Under the pieces are notes generated by a model that ran no database searches, was not told the origin of the DNA, and was given only the letters and a program-made list of their open reading frames with translations. A program made the translations under genes and the position numbers. A DNA stretch of 64,000 nucleotides from Picosynechococcus sp. PCC 7002 (GTDB lineage: Bacteria > Cyanobacteriota > Cyanobacteriia > Cyanobacteriales > MRBY01), in contig NZ_CAWLFA010000001.1 in the NCBI RefSeq assembly GCF_963860125.1, positions 62,001-126,000 on the forward strand. The letters are read 5' to 3'. Positions 33,582 through 42,355 of the stretch are shown here, piece after piece (positions within the stretch are counted from its first letter, which is position 1; every line of letters begins with the position of its first letter).

Positions 33582-34871
33582 GTGAAACGAGTCCTAGGAA
33601 TCATACTTGGCGGCGGCGCAGGTACTCGCCTATATCCGCTAACAAAACTCAGAGCTAAGCCCGCAGTACCTCTAGCAGGCAAATATCGTCTCATTGATAT
33701 TCCTGTTAGCAATTGCATTAATTCTGAAATTCATAAAATCTACATTTTAACCCAATTTAATTCAGCATCTTTAAATCGTCACATTAGTCGAACCTACAAC
33801 TTTACCGGCTTCACCGAAGGCTTTACCGAAGTACTCGCAGCCCAACAAACTAAAGAAAATCCCGATTGGTTCCAAGGCACCGCCGACGCTGTCCGACAGT
33901 ACAGTTGGCTTCTAGAAGACTGGGATGTCGATGAATACATCATTCTCTCCGGTGATCACCTCTACCGTATGGATTACCGTGAATTTATCCAGCGCCACCG
34001 TGACACTGGGGCAGACATCACCCTGTCTGTGGTTCCCGTGGGCGAAAAAGTAGCCCCCGCCTTTGGGTTGATGAAAATTGATGCCAATGGTCGTGTCGTG
34101 GACTTTAGTGAAAAGCCCACTGGTGAAGCCCTTAAGGCGATGCAGGTGGATACCCAGTCCTTGGGTCTCGATCCAGAGCAGGCGAAAGAAAAGCCCTACA
34201 TTGCGTCGATGGGGATCTACGTCTTTAAGAAACAAGTACTCCTCGATCTACTCAAAGAAGGCAAAGATAAAACCGATTTCGGGAAAGAAATTATTCCTGA
34301 TGCGGCCAAGGACTACAACGTTCAGGCCTATCTCTTTGATGATTATTGGGCTGACATTGGGACCATCGAAGCGTTCTATGAAGCAAACCTTGGCTTGACG
34401 AAGCAGCCGATCCCACCCTTTAGTTTCTATGACGAAAAGGCTCCCATCTACACCCGGGCGCGCTACTTACCGCCGACGAAGGTGCTCAACGCTGACGTGA
34501 CAGAATCGATGATCAGCGAAGGTTGCATCATTAAAAACTGCCGCATTCACCACTCAGTTCTTGGCATTCGCACCCGTGTCGAAGCGGACTGCACTATCGA
34601 AGATACGATGATCATGGGCGCAGATTATTATCAGCCCTATGAGAAGCGCCAGGATTGTCTCCGTCGTGGCAAGCCTCCCATTGGGATTGGTGAAGGGACA
34701 ACGATTCGCCGGGCGATCATCGATAAAAATGCACGCATCGGTAAAAACGTGATGATCGTCAATAAGGAAAATGTGGAGGAGTCAAACCGTGAGGAGCTTG
34801 GCTACTACATTCGCAGCGGCATTACAGTGGTGCTAAAGAACGCCGTTATTCCCGACGGTACGGTCATTTAA
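33582..34871 (+). CDS. glgC: Glucose-1-phosphate adenylyltransferase
   Basis: A 429-residue ADP-glucose pyrophosphorylase, the regulated step of glycogen synthesis, activated by 3-phosphoglycerate. It starts GTG with GAGG about 8 nt upstream, giving the exact family N-terminus (KRVLGIILGGGAGTRLYPLT). The substrate-binding KPAVPLAGKYRLIDIPVSN and the C-terminal beta-helix with conserved GTTIRRAIIDKNARIG are present, as are the regulatory lysines region near the end (SGITVVLKNAVIPDGTVI). It contains no HIP1 site. A terminator follows 64 nt downstream. Confidence 0.97.
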   Translation: MKRVLGIILGGGAGTRLYPLTKLRAKPAVPLAGKYRLIDIPVSNCINSEIHKIYILTQFNSASLNRHISRTYNFTGFTEGFTEVLAAQQTKENPDWFQGTADAVRQYSWLLEDWDVDEYIILSGDHLYRMDYREFIQRHRDTGADITLSVVPVGEKVAPAFGLMKIDANGRVVDFSEKPTGEALKAMQVDTQSLGLDPEQAKEKPYIASMGIYVFKKQVLLDLLKEGKDKTDFGKEIIPDAAKDYNVQAYLFDDYWADIGTIEAFYEANLGLTKQPIPPFSFYDEKAPIYTRARYLPPTKVLNADVTESMISEGCIIKNCRIHHSVLGIRTRVEADCTIEDTMIMGADYYQPYEKRQDCLRRGKPPIGIGEGTTIRRAIIDKNARIGKNVMIVNKENVEESNREELGYYIRSGITVVLKNAVIPDGTVI

Positions 34872-34934
34872 GATCTGTTGCGGTTCTTGTTTTAAAAATT
34901 CTTTTTAAATCACATTTTTTGTCTAGGCAATGTG

Positions 34935-34964
34935 CCCTGTCTCTCGGTGAGATGGGGTTTTTTT
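34935..34964 (+). terminator. Intrinsic terminator of glgC
   Basis: CCCTGTCTC pairs with GAGATGGGG (nine pairs, two wobble) around TCGGT, followed by seven T. Confidence 0.85.
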
Positions 34965-34990
34965 GTGGACAGAGATAGCCTTTGGCATTT

Positions 34991-35557
34991 CTAAGCATCG
35001 AGGGACCAAGACCAGTGGTTTTGCTGGAGTCGTTGGGCAATGGTCGCTCCCCAGGCTTCTAATTGGACAGTAAATTCGGGCTGATCTAAACCCTTGCGCC
35101 ACATGATCAGGGCGTCTTCTCCGGTGTCTTGGTAGTACCCTTTACGGCGTCCGGCCAGGGTAAAACCAAATTTTTCGTAGAGGGCGATCGCCCGCTGATT
35201 GGATTCTTTGACTTCGAGGGTCGCCCGTTCTAAACCCCGTAACCAAGCATCCCGGAGCAAACCCAACAAAATGAGTTGTCCCAAGCCCTGCCGTTGCACT
35301 TCCGGATGAACTGCCATGAGCGTAATGTGAGCTTCTTCGACAATCGCCCAGAGACAACCCAATCCCAATAATTTATTTGGATCATGGGGAGCCGGCACAA
35401 TCAGCAAGGTACTATTTGGACTTTCTAGTTCCCGTAGATAGCCATCCTTAGACCAAAGGCCACCAAAACATAATTGATCTAAAACCAATGCCTGGGGCAG
35501 TGTTTGTTCTGTCAGGGGCTGCACCGATAAAGCAACTGCACTCACAAATCTCACCAC
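34991..35557 (-). CDS. rimI: Ribosomal protein alanine N-acetyltransferase RimI
   Basis: A 188-residue GNAT protein. The acetyl-CoA loop is HPEVQRQGLGQLIL, followed by LEVKESNQRAIALYEKFGF and GRRKGYYQDTGEDALIM, the classic RimI C-terminal motif. RimI acetylates the N-terminal alanine of ribosomal protein S18. About 30 C-terminal residues beyond the fold are extra. It is divergent from the secreted small protein gene with a 212-nt gap. Confidence 0.88.
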   Translation of the reverse strand: MVRFVSAVALSVQPLTEQTLPQALVLDQLCFGGLWSKDGYLRELESPNSTLLIVPAPHDPNKLLGLGCLWAIVEEAHITLMAVHPEVQRQGLGQLILLGLLRDAWLRGLERATLEVKESNQRAIALYEKFGFTLAGRRKGYYQDTGEDALIMWRKGLDQPEFTVQLEAWGATIAQRLQQNHWSWSLDA

Positions 35558-35769
35558 TCACTCATAAAAATACTTGAAAAGTTTATCAAATGCGAACAGC
35601 AGAAAAATTGAAAGACATCAGGTTAAGTCATTAAATTTTTATGTTCATCGTGGTGCCGAAAATAATCATCCATCATCCTCTCTCAGTAGCAAAGACAATT
35701 AGTTTATAAAAATTGTTAAACAGTTTTTTTATCCATTTGTACAATGACAGCAGATTTCACGCACAAACG

Positions 35770-36096
35770 ATGCAAAAAAAAAGTAGAACTCTCAAAGCAA
35801 TTACCTTAAAAAGTATGGCAGTTGTCGCTCTGTGTGGTGGCTCCCTCTTGGGGTTTAGTCACAATGCCATGGCTCAGGAATTTAACGGTGGCTCGATGAC
35901 TGTATCTGAAGGGAGAAATGGTACAGAAATTACCATCAAAACTAAGAATGGTAGTACCATTCGAGTTCGTGTCAGTGAAAGTGGAGCTTCGAATGTAAAC
36001 AATACTTCGAGCAGCGGTGAAAATACCAATACGACGACGGGCCGGGATGGTGATCAAACGACAACTACCAACGCCAATGAAAATTTAGACAAATAG
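35770..36096 (+). CDS. Small secreted Thr/Asn/Ser-rich protein
   Basis: A 108-residue protein. Residues 1-35 are a Sec signal: KKSRTLKAITLKS, a hydrophobic core MAVVALCGGSLLGF and an AMAQ cleavage site. The mature chain begins with beta-strand-like repeats (GTEITIKTKNGSTIRVRV) and ends in a disordered tail rich in Thr, Asn, Ser and Asp (NVNNTSSSGENTNTTTG). I recognise no family. The ATG at 35770 is chosen because it directly precedes the basic signal segment; there is no clear Shine-Dalgarno. TACAAT at 35740-35745 may be its -10 box. Confidence 0.6.
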   Translation: MQKKSRTLKAITLKSMAVVALCGGSLLGFSHNAMAQEFNGGSMTVSEGRNGTEITIKTKNGSTIRVRVSESGASNVNNTSSSGENTNTTTGRDGDQTTTTNANENLDK

Positions 36097-36193
36097 CCGC
36101 CATTTCCATAGCAAGGGTGATTATTTTTTCGGTATCCTTATTTACCTATGATTCTATTGAATCTAGTAAAAGATAACCACAAAGTAATTGCTT

Positions 36194-37582
36194 ATGTTAA
36201 CCGCAGCCTCCACTGACAATACAGGTCGGCAATATTTGCCCCAAAATCCAGATGGCCTGTCTCCCAACCAAGCGTTAATGCCCCTGACCAGCACCGTAAA
36301 TGGCCAGGATCACTTAGTGGTGGGAGGCTGCGATGTGACTGAATTGGTCAAGCAATATGGTTCTCCGTTATATATCCTCGATGAATACACCCTGAGAACC
36401 ACCTGCTGTCAATACCGCGACAGTTTCCAAAAATATTACGGTGGTGAATCCCTCGTGATTTATGCATCTAAGGCCTGGAGCTGCATGGCCATCTGCGCCA
36501 TTGTTGACAGTGAAGGGTTAGGCTTCGATGTGGTTTCTGGGGGAGAACTCTACACAACCCTCAAAGCTGGAGTCAGCCCGCAAAAAATTTATTTCCATGG
36601 CAATAACAAATCCCGCGAGGAGCTGAATTTTGCCCTCGACCAAGGGGTGACGATCATTGTTGATAATTTCTTTGAGCTGGAATTGCTCAAGGCACTCACA
36701 GGCGATCGCCAAACAACGGCCAAGATTATTTTGCGCCTCACCCCCGGCATCGAGTGCCACACCCACGAATATATCCGGACGGGGCATTTAGATAGCAAAT
36801 TTGGCTTTGACCCGAACCAAATTGAAGCGGCCTTTGCCCTGGTGAGCCAGGCTGAATTTTTAAACTGCATTGGCCTCCATGCCCACATTGGGTCGCAAAT
36901 TTTTGAACAACAACCCCACAAAGATCTCGGTGATGTCCTCGCTGGTTGGTACAAAAAAGCCGCTGACTATGGCCTAAACCCAGAAATTCTCAACCTTGGC
37001 GGCGGTTTAGGGATTCGTTATACCGAATCCGATGATCCTCCCAGCATTGAAGCCTGGTCGCAAAATGTTGCCCAGTCCCTCGAAGCAGCCTGCCGGAGCC
37101 ATGGGATTCCGTTACCGAAATTAATCGTAGAGCCGGGCCGTTCTCTCGTCGGTAGTGCCTGTGTTACCGCTTACACCGTTGGGAGTCGTAAGGTTGTACC
37201 AGAAATTCGTACCTATGTTTCTGTGGATGGCGGCATGTCTGATAATCCCCGTCCGATTACCTACCAATCTCTGTACCGGGCGGTCATTGCTAATCGCCTG
37301 TCGGCCCCCTGCGAGGAAACAGTCACGGTAGCGGGTAAACATTGTGAGTCGGGGGATGTGGTGATCAAGGATGCCCAACTGCCCACGCCCCAACCGGGGG
37401 ATATCCTTGTGGTGCTGGCGACGGGAGCCTATAACTACAGTATGGCCTCGAATTACAATCGCATCGGTCGCCCGGCAGCCGTACTGGTGAATGAAGGGGA
37501 GGCCCAACTGATTATCCGTCGGGAAACCTTGGAGGATTTAGTGCGTCAAGATTGTTTACCGGAGCGGCTACGTCAAGGCTGA
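36194..37582 (+). CDS. lysA: Diaminopimelate decarboxylase
   Basis: A 462-residue PLP enzyme making lysine from meso-diaminopimelate. The PLP lysine lies in VIYASKAWSCMA, followed by the DVVSGGELYTTLKAG strand, HAHIGSQIF, the phosphate-binding NLGGGLGI, and EPGRSLVGSACVTAY. A 25-residue extension precedes the usual start. I use the ATG at 36194; a TTG two codons earlier is in frame. It is followed by cdaA and uppS in the same direction, but a hairpin at 37614-37663 may separate it from them. Confidence 0.95.
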   Translation: MLTAASTDNTGRQYLPQNPDGLSPNQALMPLTSTVNGQDHLVVGGCDVTELVKQYGSPLYILDEYTLRTTCCQYRDSFQKYYGGESLVIYASKAWSCMAICAIVDSEGLGFDVVSGGELYTTLKAGVSPQKIYFHGNNKSREELNFALDQGVTIIVDNFFELELLKALTGDRQTTAKIILRLTPGIECHTHEYIRTGHLDSKFGFDPNQIEAAFALVSQAEFLNCIGLHAHIGSQIFEQQPHKDLGDVLAGWYKKAADYGLNPEILNLGGGLGIRYTESDDPPSIEAWSQNVAQSLEAACRSHGIPLPKLIVEPGRSLVGSACVTAYTVGSRKVVPEIRTYVSVDGGMSDNPRPITYQSLYRAVIANRLSAPCEETVTVAGKHCESGDVVIKDAQLPTPQPGDILVVLATGAYNYSMASNYNRIGRPAAVLVNEGEAQLIIRRETLEDLVRQDCLPERLRQG

Positions 37583-37613
37583 TCTATTTTCATTGGTTAA
37601 ACATTTTTGGGGT

Positions 37614-37663
37614 AACGGGGTAGATGGGGTAGCCACATTGGGGCGATCGCCAACCCCGTTTTT
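37614..37663 (+). terminator. Probable lysA terminator with HIP1 in its loop
   Basis: AACGGGGT pairs perfectly with ACCCCGTT across a 31-nt loop that itself contains a self-complementary GGCGATCGCC, followed by TTTC and TTT. The long loop makes it weaker than a classic terminator. Confidence 0.45.
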
Positions 37664-37745
37664 CTTTGCCCAAGGTTACCCCCGCCATGACATGATAGAG
37701 TCTGATGGCAAGTTGTTGGTTGTGCTGGAGTAGCGGTAATAGAGG

Positions 37746-38627
37746 ATGCCAGATTGGCTGTTTGACATTGCGGATATTGCGCTGACATTGTTCTTAGTGT
37801 ATGTGGCGGTTTTTGCCATTCGAGACCGACGAACCCTCTGGGTGATGCGGGGATTTTTGCTGTTGATGATTGCTGATAAAGCAGCAGAAATATATCAATT
37901 TGAATATGCGGCGGCTCTCCTCGATAAATTACTGTTGATCTCTGCGGTGGCGATCGCCCTAGTCTACCAAACCCAACTGAAGCGCCTATTAGAGAAATTA
38001 GGCCAAGGTAAAATCATGGAATTGCTCCGGCCCGTCGAGGCGCGGAATACGAACTCCGAAAATACCGTGCTCGACCGGATTGTTGAATCGGTTAAAGAAC
38101 TCTCCCAATCCCGTACCGGAGCGCTAATTCTCATTGAAACCACTGCCATTCCCATCGATAAAAAAGGCATTGCCCAGCCTGGAGTCCCCATCGATGCAGA
38201 GGTCTCTAAGGAACTGCTCCAATCGATTTTCTACGACAAAAATCCCCTCCACGATGGCGCGATCTTGATCCGTGACTCCCGGGTGGTGGCCGCAAAGGTC
38301 TTCTTCCATTTGTCCGAAAAATCCGGCTTCCGTCAGTTAGGCACCCGTCACCTGGCCGCCCGCAGCATAACAGAACAAGCTGAAAACTGTGTCTGTGTGG
38401 TGGTTTCCGAAGAAACGGGTTCTATTTCTCTCGCAGACCGGGGGAACCTGAATCGTCCCCTCACCAGCAATGAACTCAAAGAACTGCTCTCGGAATATTT
38501 CACCACCGGCGATCGCGAATCTGTAACGCCGTCCCTAGGTGACCTGGGTCGTCGGCTAAAATCTCAAGGGGAAGATTTACTCAAGTTTCTTCGGCAACTG
38601 AATCTCCCTTTCACCCACAAAGATTAA
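37746..38627 (+). CDS. cdaA: Diadenylate cyclase CdaA
   Basis: A 293-residue protein with three N-terminal membrane helices (LTLFLVYVAVFAI; FLLLMIADKAAEIY; LLLISAVAIALVY), a short coiled linker and a DisA_N domain. The catalytic motifs are NPLHDGAILI (DGA) and GTRHLAARS (canonical RHR replaced by RHL, as in many cyanobacterial forms). It condenses two ATP into c-di-AMP, which in cyanobacteria is tied to potassium, osmotic and dark survival responses. AGAGG abuts the ATG, unusually close for a Shine-Dalgarno. uppS follows 15 nt downstream. Confidence 0.93.
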   Translation: MPDWLFDIADIALTLFLVYVAVFAIRDRRTLWVMRGFLLLMIADKAAEIYQFEYAAALLDKLLLISAVAIALVYQTQLKRLLEKLGQGKIMELLRPVEARNTNSENTVLDRIVESVKELSQSRTGALILIETTAIPIDKKGIAQPGVPIDAEVSKELLQSIFYDKNPLHDGAILIRDSRVVAAKVFFHLSEKSGFRQLGTRHLAARSITEQAENCVCVVVSEETGSISLADRGNLNRPLTSNELKELLSEYFTTGDRESVTPSLGDLGRRLKSQGEDLLKFLRQLNLPFTHKD

Positions 38628-38642
38628 CCTTTGACTGTAACT

Positions 38643-39380
38643 ATGGTTCATCCTTTGCCCGCTGACCTCGATCCCCAAAAGCTTCCCAAACACATCGCTG
38701 TCATCATGGATGGGAATGGTCGTTGGGGCCAACAGCGTGGTTTACCTAGAATTATGGGTCATCAAAAAGGGGTAGACACAATCCGCAATATGCTCACCTA
38801 CTGCCAAGACTGGGGAATCCATGCCCTCACGGTCTATGCGTTCTCCACCGAAAACTGGCGGCGTCCCCCCACCGAGGTGGAATTTTTGATGACCTTGTTT
38901 GAAAAGGTGCTGCGGCGAGAAATTAAAATTTGGGCGGCCAAAGGGATTCAAATTCGCTTTGTGGGGGATCTGACCTCCTTACCCTATTCCCTCCAGGCGG
39001 AAATTCAACGCTCCGTCATTCAAACCCAGCACAATAATGGCATTCAATTTACCGTTGCCACCAACTACGGCGGCCGCCAAGAATTAGTCCAGGCCTGTCG
39101 GGCGATCGCCACCAAAGTTGCTGCCGGGGAACTGCGACCCAGCGATATCAATGAAACCTTGATCAACGATCACCTTTATACCCACGGCATCCCTGATCCC
39201 GATCTTTTGATCCGTACCAGCGGTGAAATGCGCCTGAGTAATTTTTTGTTGTGGCAAATGGCCTATAGCGAAATTTATGTCACCCCCACCCTCTGGCCCG
39301 ATTTTGACAAAACCGAACTCCACCGCGCCCTCTTGGCTTTCCAACAACGGGAACGTCGCTTCGGTAAAGCCACCGTTTAA
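38643..39380 (+). CDS. uppS: Isoprenyl transferase (undecaprenyl diphosphate synthase)
   Basis: A 245-residue cis-prenyltransferase that builds the C55 carrier lipid for peptidoglycan and surface sugars. The catalytic aspartate is in AVIMDGNGRWGQQR, followed by GHQKGVDTIRNM, FSTENWRRP, and LLIRTSGEMRLSNFLLWQ, the substrate-binding motif. I take the ATG at 38643; a TTG at 38631 is in frame. Only 15 nt from cdaA, so they share a transcript. tRNA-Asp lies downstream under its own promoter. Confidence 0.95.
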   Translation: MVHPLPADLDPQKLPKHIAVIMDGNGRWGQQRGLPRIMGHQKGVDTIRNMLTYCQDWGIHALTVYAFSTENWRRPPTEVEFLMTLFEKVLRREIKIWAAKGIQIRFVGDLTSLPYSLQAEIQRSVIQTQHNNGIQFTVATNYGGRQELVQACRAIATKVAAGELRPSDINETLINDHLYTHGIPDPDLLIRTSGEMRLSNFLLWQMAYSEIYVTPTLWPDFDKTELHRALLAFQQRERRFGKATV

Positions 39381-39464
39381 TCCCCTGAACAATGTCATAA
39401 AATCGCCATGCAGTTATCTAAGGCTGAGCTTCGGGTATTGTTTAAAAAAAATTGCGCCAAGGAG

Positions 39465-39493
39465 TTGACATATACAATTTCTAACTTTATATT
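39465..39493 (+). promoter_or_regulatory. Near-consensus promoter of tRNA-Asp
   Basis: TTGACA (39465-39470), a 17-nt spacer and TATATT (39488-39493) place the start about 17 nt before the tRNA. This is the best sigma70-type promoter seen in the window. Confidence 0.75.
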
Positions 39494-39516
39494 ATTAAAA
39501 GTGACCTAAACCACTT

Positions 39517-39590
39517 GGGACTGTAGTTCAGCTGGTTAGAATGCCTGCCTGTCACGCAGGAGGTCGCGGGTTCGAGTCCCGTCAGTCCCG
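39517..39590 (+). tRNA. tRNA-Asp (anticodon GTC)
   Basis: A 74-nt cloverleaf: acceptor GGGACTG pairs with CAGTCCC plus discriminator G; D-arm GTTCAGCTGGTTAGAAT; anticodon stem CCTGC/GCAGG around CTGTCAC, anticodon GTC; T-arm CGCGGGTTCGAGTCCCG. CCA is not encoded. No terminator hairpin is evident before the orthocaspase gene 134 nt downstream, so read-through is possible. Confidence 0.97.
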
Positions 39591-39616
39591 TACAGTAAAG
39601 AAGAATATAATTCGCC

Positions 39617-39670
39617 CCTGGCTGTGGATGCAGATCTTGCAATACAGTGCGGTAAATAGCTCTAGCCAGG
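39617..39670 (+). promoter_or_regulatory. Possible structured leader before the orthocaspase gene
   Basis: CCTGGCT (39617-39623) and AGCCAGG (39664-39670) are perfect complements bracketing 40 nt that contains a small TGCA-GATCT-TGCA hairpin. The closing arm ends 53 nt before the ATG. Confidence 0.3.
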
Positions 39671-39723
39671 AATAGTGATGTACTGGTAGGCTGATATCAG
39701 AATTTCAAAGGCAGTGAACTAGG

Positions 39724-41730
39724 ATGGCATGGCGTCGGCGTGATTTTTTACAAGCTTTGGGGTTGACCTGTGGTGCCCTGGGGTTTTCTTCGTTTTTACG
39801 GCCATCTGATCTCAAACAATCTGTCCAGGCTCTCAGTCAATTTCGGGGTCGCAAGATCGCGTTGCTTATTGGTATCGATCAATATGGTCAAGGGCCTAAT
39901 TTGGGGGGGTGTCAGCAGGATCTAAAAATCCAGAAACACTTGCTGGAATCACGTTTTGGTTTTGCGGCGACGGACATCGTCACTCTCCGTAATGATCAAG
40001 CCAGTGGCAGCGGTATTTTTACAACGTTTCAAACAGACCTGAAGACACAAGTAAAGCCGGAGGATCTGGTTTTTGTGCATTTCAGCGGCTATGGTACTCG
40101 CTTAGTCACAGACCCAGCGGATCCAGAACCGATACCGGCCCTAGTGCTCCCGGGGAAATCTGGCCCTGAGGCGATCGCCCTGAGCACTTTCCAAGCCTTA
40201 ATCCAAGATCTCAATCCGGCCCAGGGAATTCTCGTCTTGGATACCAGTTTTGATCCTGGGTCCCGACCCCCGGCCCCCTATTGGCGACCCCGCACCTATC
40301 CCGATGAAACGGCGATCGCCCCCGTTGTTGCCCCCGAAACCACCACTGTCAAATCAAATTCTAGTTTTGCGTTGGGGCGATCAGCTTTGATTCACCTGTG
40401 GGCTGCCACCGAGGGCATTACCCCAGAAGTGCAAATTAATGGTGTGATGACGGGACTGTTTACGGCGGCCCTTGGGCAATATCTCTCCGCCTATGACCCG
40501 ATGGTCACCGTCACTACGGCCCAGACGAACCTTGCTGTGCGTTTACCCAAGGATGAGACGCAACCGGCAACAATGACCTTTTTGGGCACCAAAACCGCGC
40601 CCCTCTACGGCACCCTCCCCAGCGATACGCTGCCAGCGACGGGTCAGATTTTTAGCCAAAATCCCACGGGATTAGAAGTCTATTTGGGGGGCTTTGAACC
40701 GGAAATTTTGCAGGCGATCGCCCCCGGTAGTGAATTAACAATTCGTACCGAAACGGCACCGATTCTCCAACTCAGCGGCAAAGCAGGGGTTTTTGGCCAA
40801 GGGAAATCTTCTACGCCGAATGTCACCGTTGGCACAGCAATCCAAGAAACGAAACGCCATCTGCCCCGCAACCTCGCCTTAAAAATTGCCCTGGCTGAGG
40901 ATCTCAGTCGCATCGAACGGGTGGATGCCACCAGTGCTTTTGCAAGTCTGACCAACATTGCCAGCGTCAGTAACCCCCAAGATTGGGTAGATTATGTTTT
41001 TGATGAAGCCTATCAATTGACCACCGTCCCTGGCAAAATTGTCCCCGGTGTAGTGCCAGCCAGCGATACCAACGAAGCGATCAAATCTTCAGTCAATCGA
41101 CTCCTCCCCCGCCTGGAACAATTATTAGCCTTAAAATGGCTCCGGTTGTTGGTCAATGAAACCAGTACCCAACTGCCTTTGAAAGTAACTGTCCAGCGTT
41201 TGGATCGTTTTTCGACCCTGCTGACGGCAAAAACAACACCCTTTAGCCTGGGGCAGTCGAAGAGCAACCCTAATCCTCAACCGACGTTTACGGTGGGAGA
41301 AAAGGGGCAATATCAATTGGAAAATACGGGGACGCAACCTCTATTTTGTCTAGGTTTTGCCCAAAGCCCGAAACAAGAATTACTGCTCCTGACCGCCAAA
41401 GAAGGTCTCAAGATCCCCCCAGAAACCGCAACCAGTCCCCTAGAATTGACGGCGCTACGTCCCTTGGGAGTGTGGACAATTTATTGGATCATTGGCGATC
41501 GCCCCTTTGAGAATTTCCAAGACCAGGCCACCCAACTTTTTGGGGATTTAGAGACAATTCCCCAGAGGCTAGAAAAATCCTTGCCCCTCATCCAAGGTCT
41601 CCTCAGCGATTTGCAAGCGGTTCCCCCAGAAGGCACAGAACCCAATAAAGAAAATTATGTTTTCTCCACGACCCAGTGGGCGGGTTTGCGCTTTACCTAC
41701 ACCGTTGTGGAAACGGAGGCGTCATCCTAA
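39724..41730 (+). CDS. Orthocaspase (metacaspase-like) of the YS type
   Basis: A 668-residue caspase-fold protein with an N-terminal Tat-like signal (WRRRDFLQALGLTCGALG). The p20 region starts KIALLIGIDQYG. Where active metacaspases have SGHG and DSCHSG, this one has HFSGYG (Tyr123) and LDTSFD (Ser175), so the catalytic His and Cys are both replaced. Such YS variants are known in cyanobacteria and are expected to lack caspase activity. The last 180 residues resemble the DUF4384 sandwich (FTVGEKGQYQLENTG, LLLLTAKEGLKIPP). A Tat route suggests a periplasmic or lumenal location. It lies 134 nt after tRNA-Asp. Confidence 0.85.
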   Translation: MAWRRRDFLQALGLTCGALGFSSFLRPSDLKQSVQALSQFRGRKIALLIGIDQYGQGPNLGGCQQDLKIQKHLLESRFGFAATDIVTLRNDQASGSGIFTTFQTDLKTQVKPEDLVFVHFSGYGTRLVTDPADPEPIPALVLPGKSGPEAIALSTFQALIQDLNPAQGILVLDTSFDPGSRPPAPYWRPRTYPDETAIAPVVAPETTTVKSNSSFALGRSALIHLWAATEGITPEVQINGVMTGLFTAALGQYLSAYDPMVTVTTAQTNLAVRLPKDETQPATMTFLGTKTAPLYGTLPSDTLPATGQIFSQNPTGLEVYLGGFEPEILQAIAPGSELTIRTETAPILQLSGKAGVFGQGKSSTPNVTVGTAIQETKRHLPRNLALKIALAEDLSRIERVDATSAFASLTNIASVSNPQDWVDYVFDEAYQLTTVPGKIVPGVVPASDTNEAIKSSVNRLLPRLEQLLALKWLRLLVNETSTQLPLKVTVQRLDRFSTLLTAKTTPFSLGQSKSNPNPQPTFTVGEKGQYQLENTGTQPLFCLGFAQSPKQELLLLTAKEGLKIPPETATSPLELTALRPLGVWTIYWIIGDRPFENFQDQATQLFGDLETIPQRLEKSLPLIQGLLSDLQAVPPEGTEPNKENYVFSTTQWAGLRFTYTVVETEASS

Positions 41731-41772
41731 TCTTGGCGCTTGGCATAATTAAAAAAAATCAAATCAAACAAT

Positions 41773-41800
41773 AAAAAACCCCAAGACAAAACCCTGGGGT
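41773..41800 (-). terminator. Intrinsic terminator of ybaB
   Basis: On the minus strand ACCCCA pairs with TGGGGT around an 11-nt loop, followed by TTTTTT. It lies about 95 nt past the ybaB stop. Confidence 0.7.
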
Positions 41801-41894
41801 CAAAAATTATTGTTTTTTTAAGTTGAAGGATTGGGTTTTGGTGTGGGTATTTTCCGCAGCCCAAACTCACCAGGTGAATGATTTTTATTTTGAA

Positions 41895-42227
41895 TTAAAG
41901 GCCGGGGAGGTTGAGGCCACTGGTTAGCTCTTCCATCCGGGTGCGCATGGTTTCGGTGGATTTGGTATAGGCATCGGTCAGGGCTTCGGAAACGGCAGCT
42001 GAAAGTTCCTCTGCACCCTTGGCGATCGCCTCTGGGGAAATTTCTACGCCCCGTGGTTCCTGGTTGCCGCTGAGAATCACTTTTACAGAACCATCGGCAT
42101 TGGTACCTTCAATGTCCATCGCTTCGAGCTCTTCTTGGAGTTTTTTCGCCCCTTCCTGTACCTTTTGGGCTTGCTGGAATGCGGCGGCCAGCTCTTTCAT
42201 TTTCCCGAGTCCAAATCCTTGTGGCAT
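41895..42227 (-). CDS. YbaB/EbfC family nucleoid-associated protein
   Basis: A 110-residue DNA-binding protein of the YbaB/EbfC family, which coats the nucleoid as a dimer. Features: MKELAAAFQQAQKVQEGAKK helix, then VILSGNQEPRGVEISPEA, the conserved turn between the strands and the second helix, and a C-terminal helix ending TSGLNLPGL. The first residues (PQGFGLGKM) are typical for cyanobacteria. It lies 128 nt after murB on the same strand. Confidence 0.9.
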   Translation of the reverse strand: MPQGFGLGKMKELAAAFQQAQKVQEGAKKLQEELEAMDIEGTNADGSVKVILSGNQEPRGVEISPEAIAKGAEELSAAVSEALTDAYTKSTETMRTRMEELTSGLNLPGL

Positions 42228-42355
42228 AGTCTTTACAAAATAATAATGTTCGTGATTGTCTCGTCTAGATTAGACCCCCTAGGGCATCTAATCCGTAACC
42301 TATCTTAATATCTCCCGGCACCATTTGACGTTTTCAGGGGAGTTTCTGCCGGGGC

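Noticed and set aside
37614..37663. Possible riboswitch before cdaA
   Set aside because: The fold is just a long-loop hairpin with HIP1; no known c-di-AMP (ydaO) or lysine aptamer motif.
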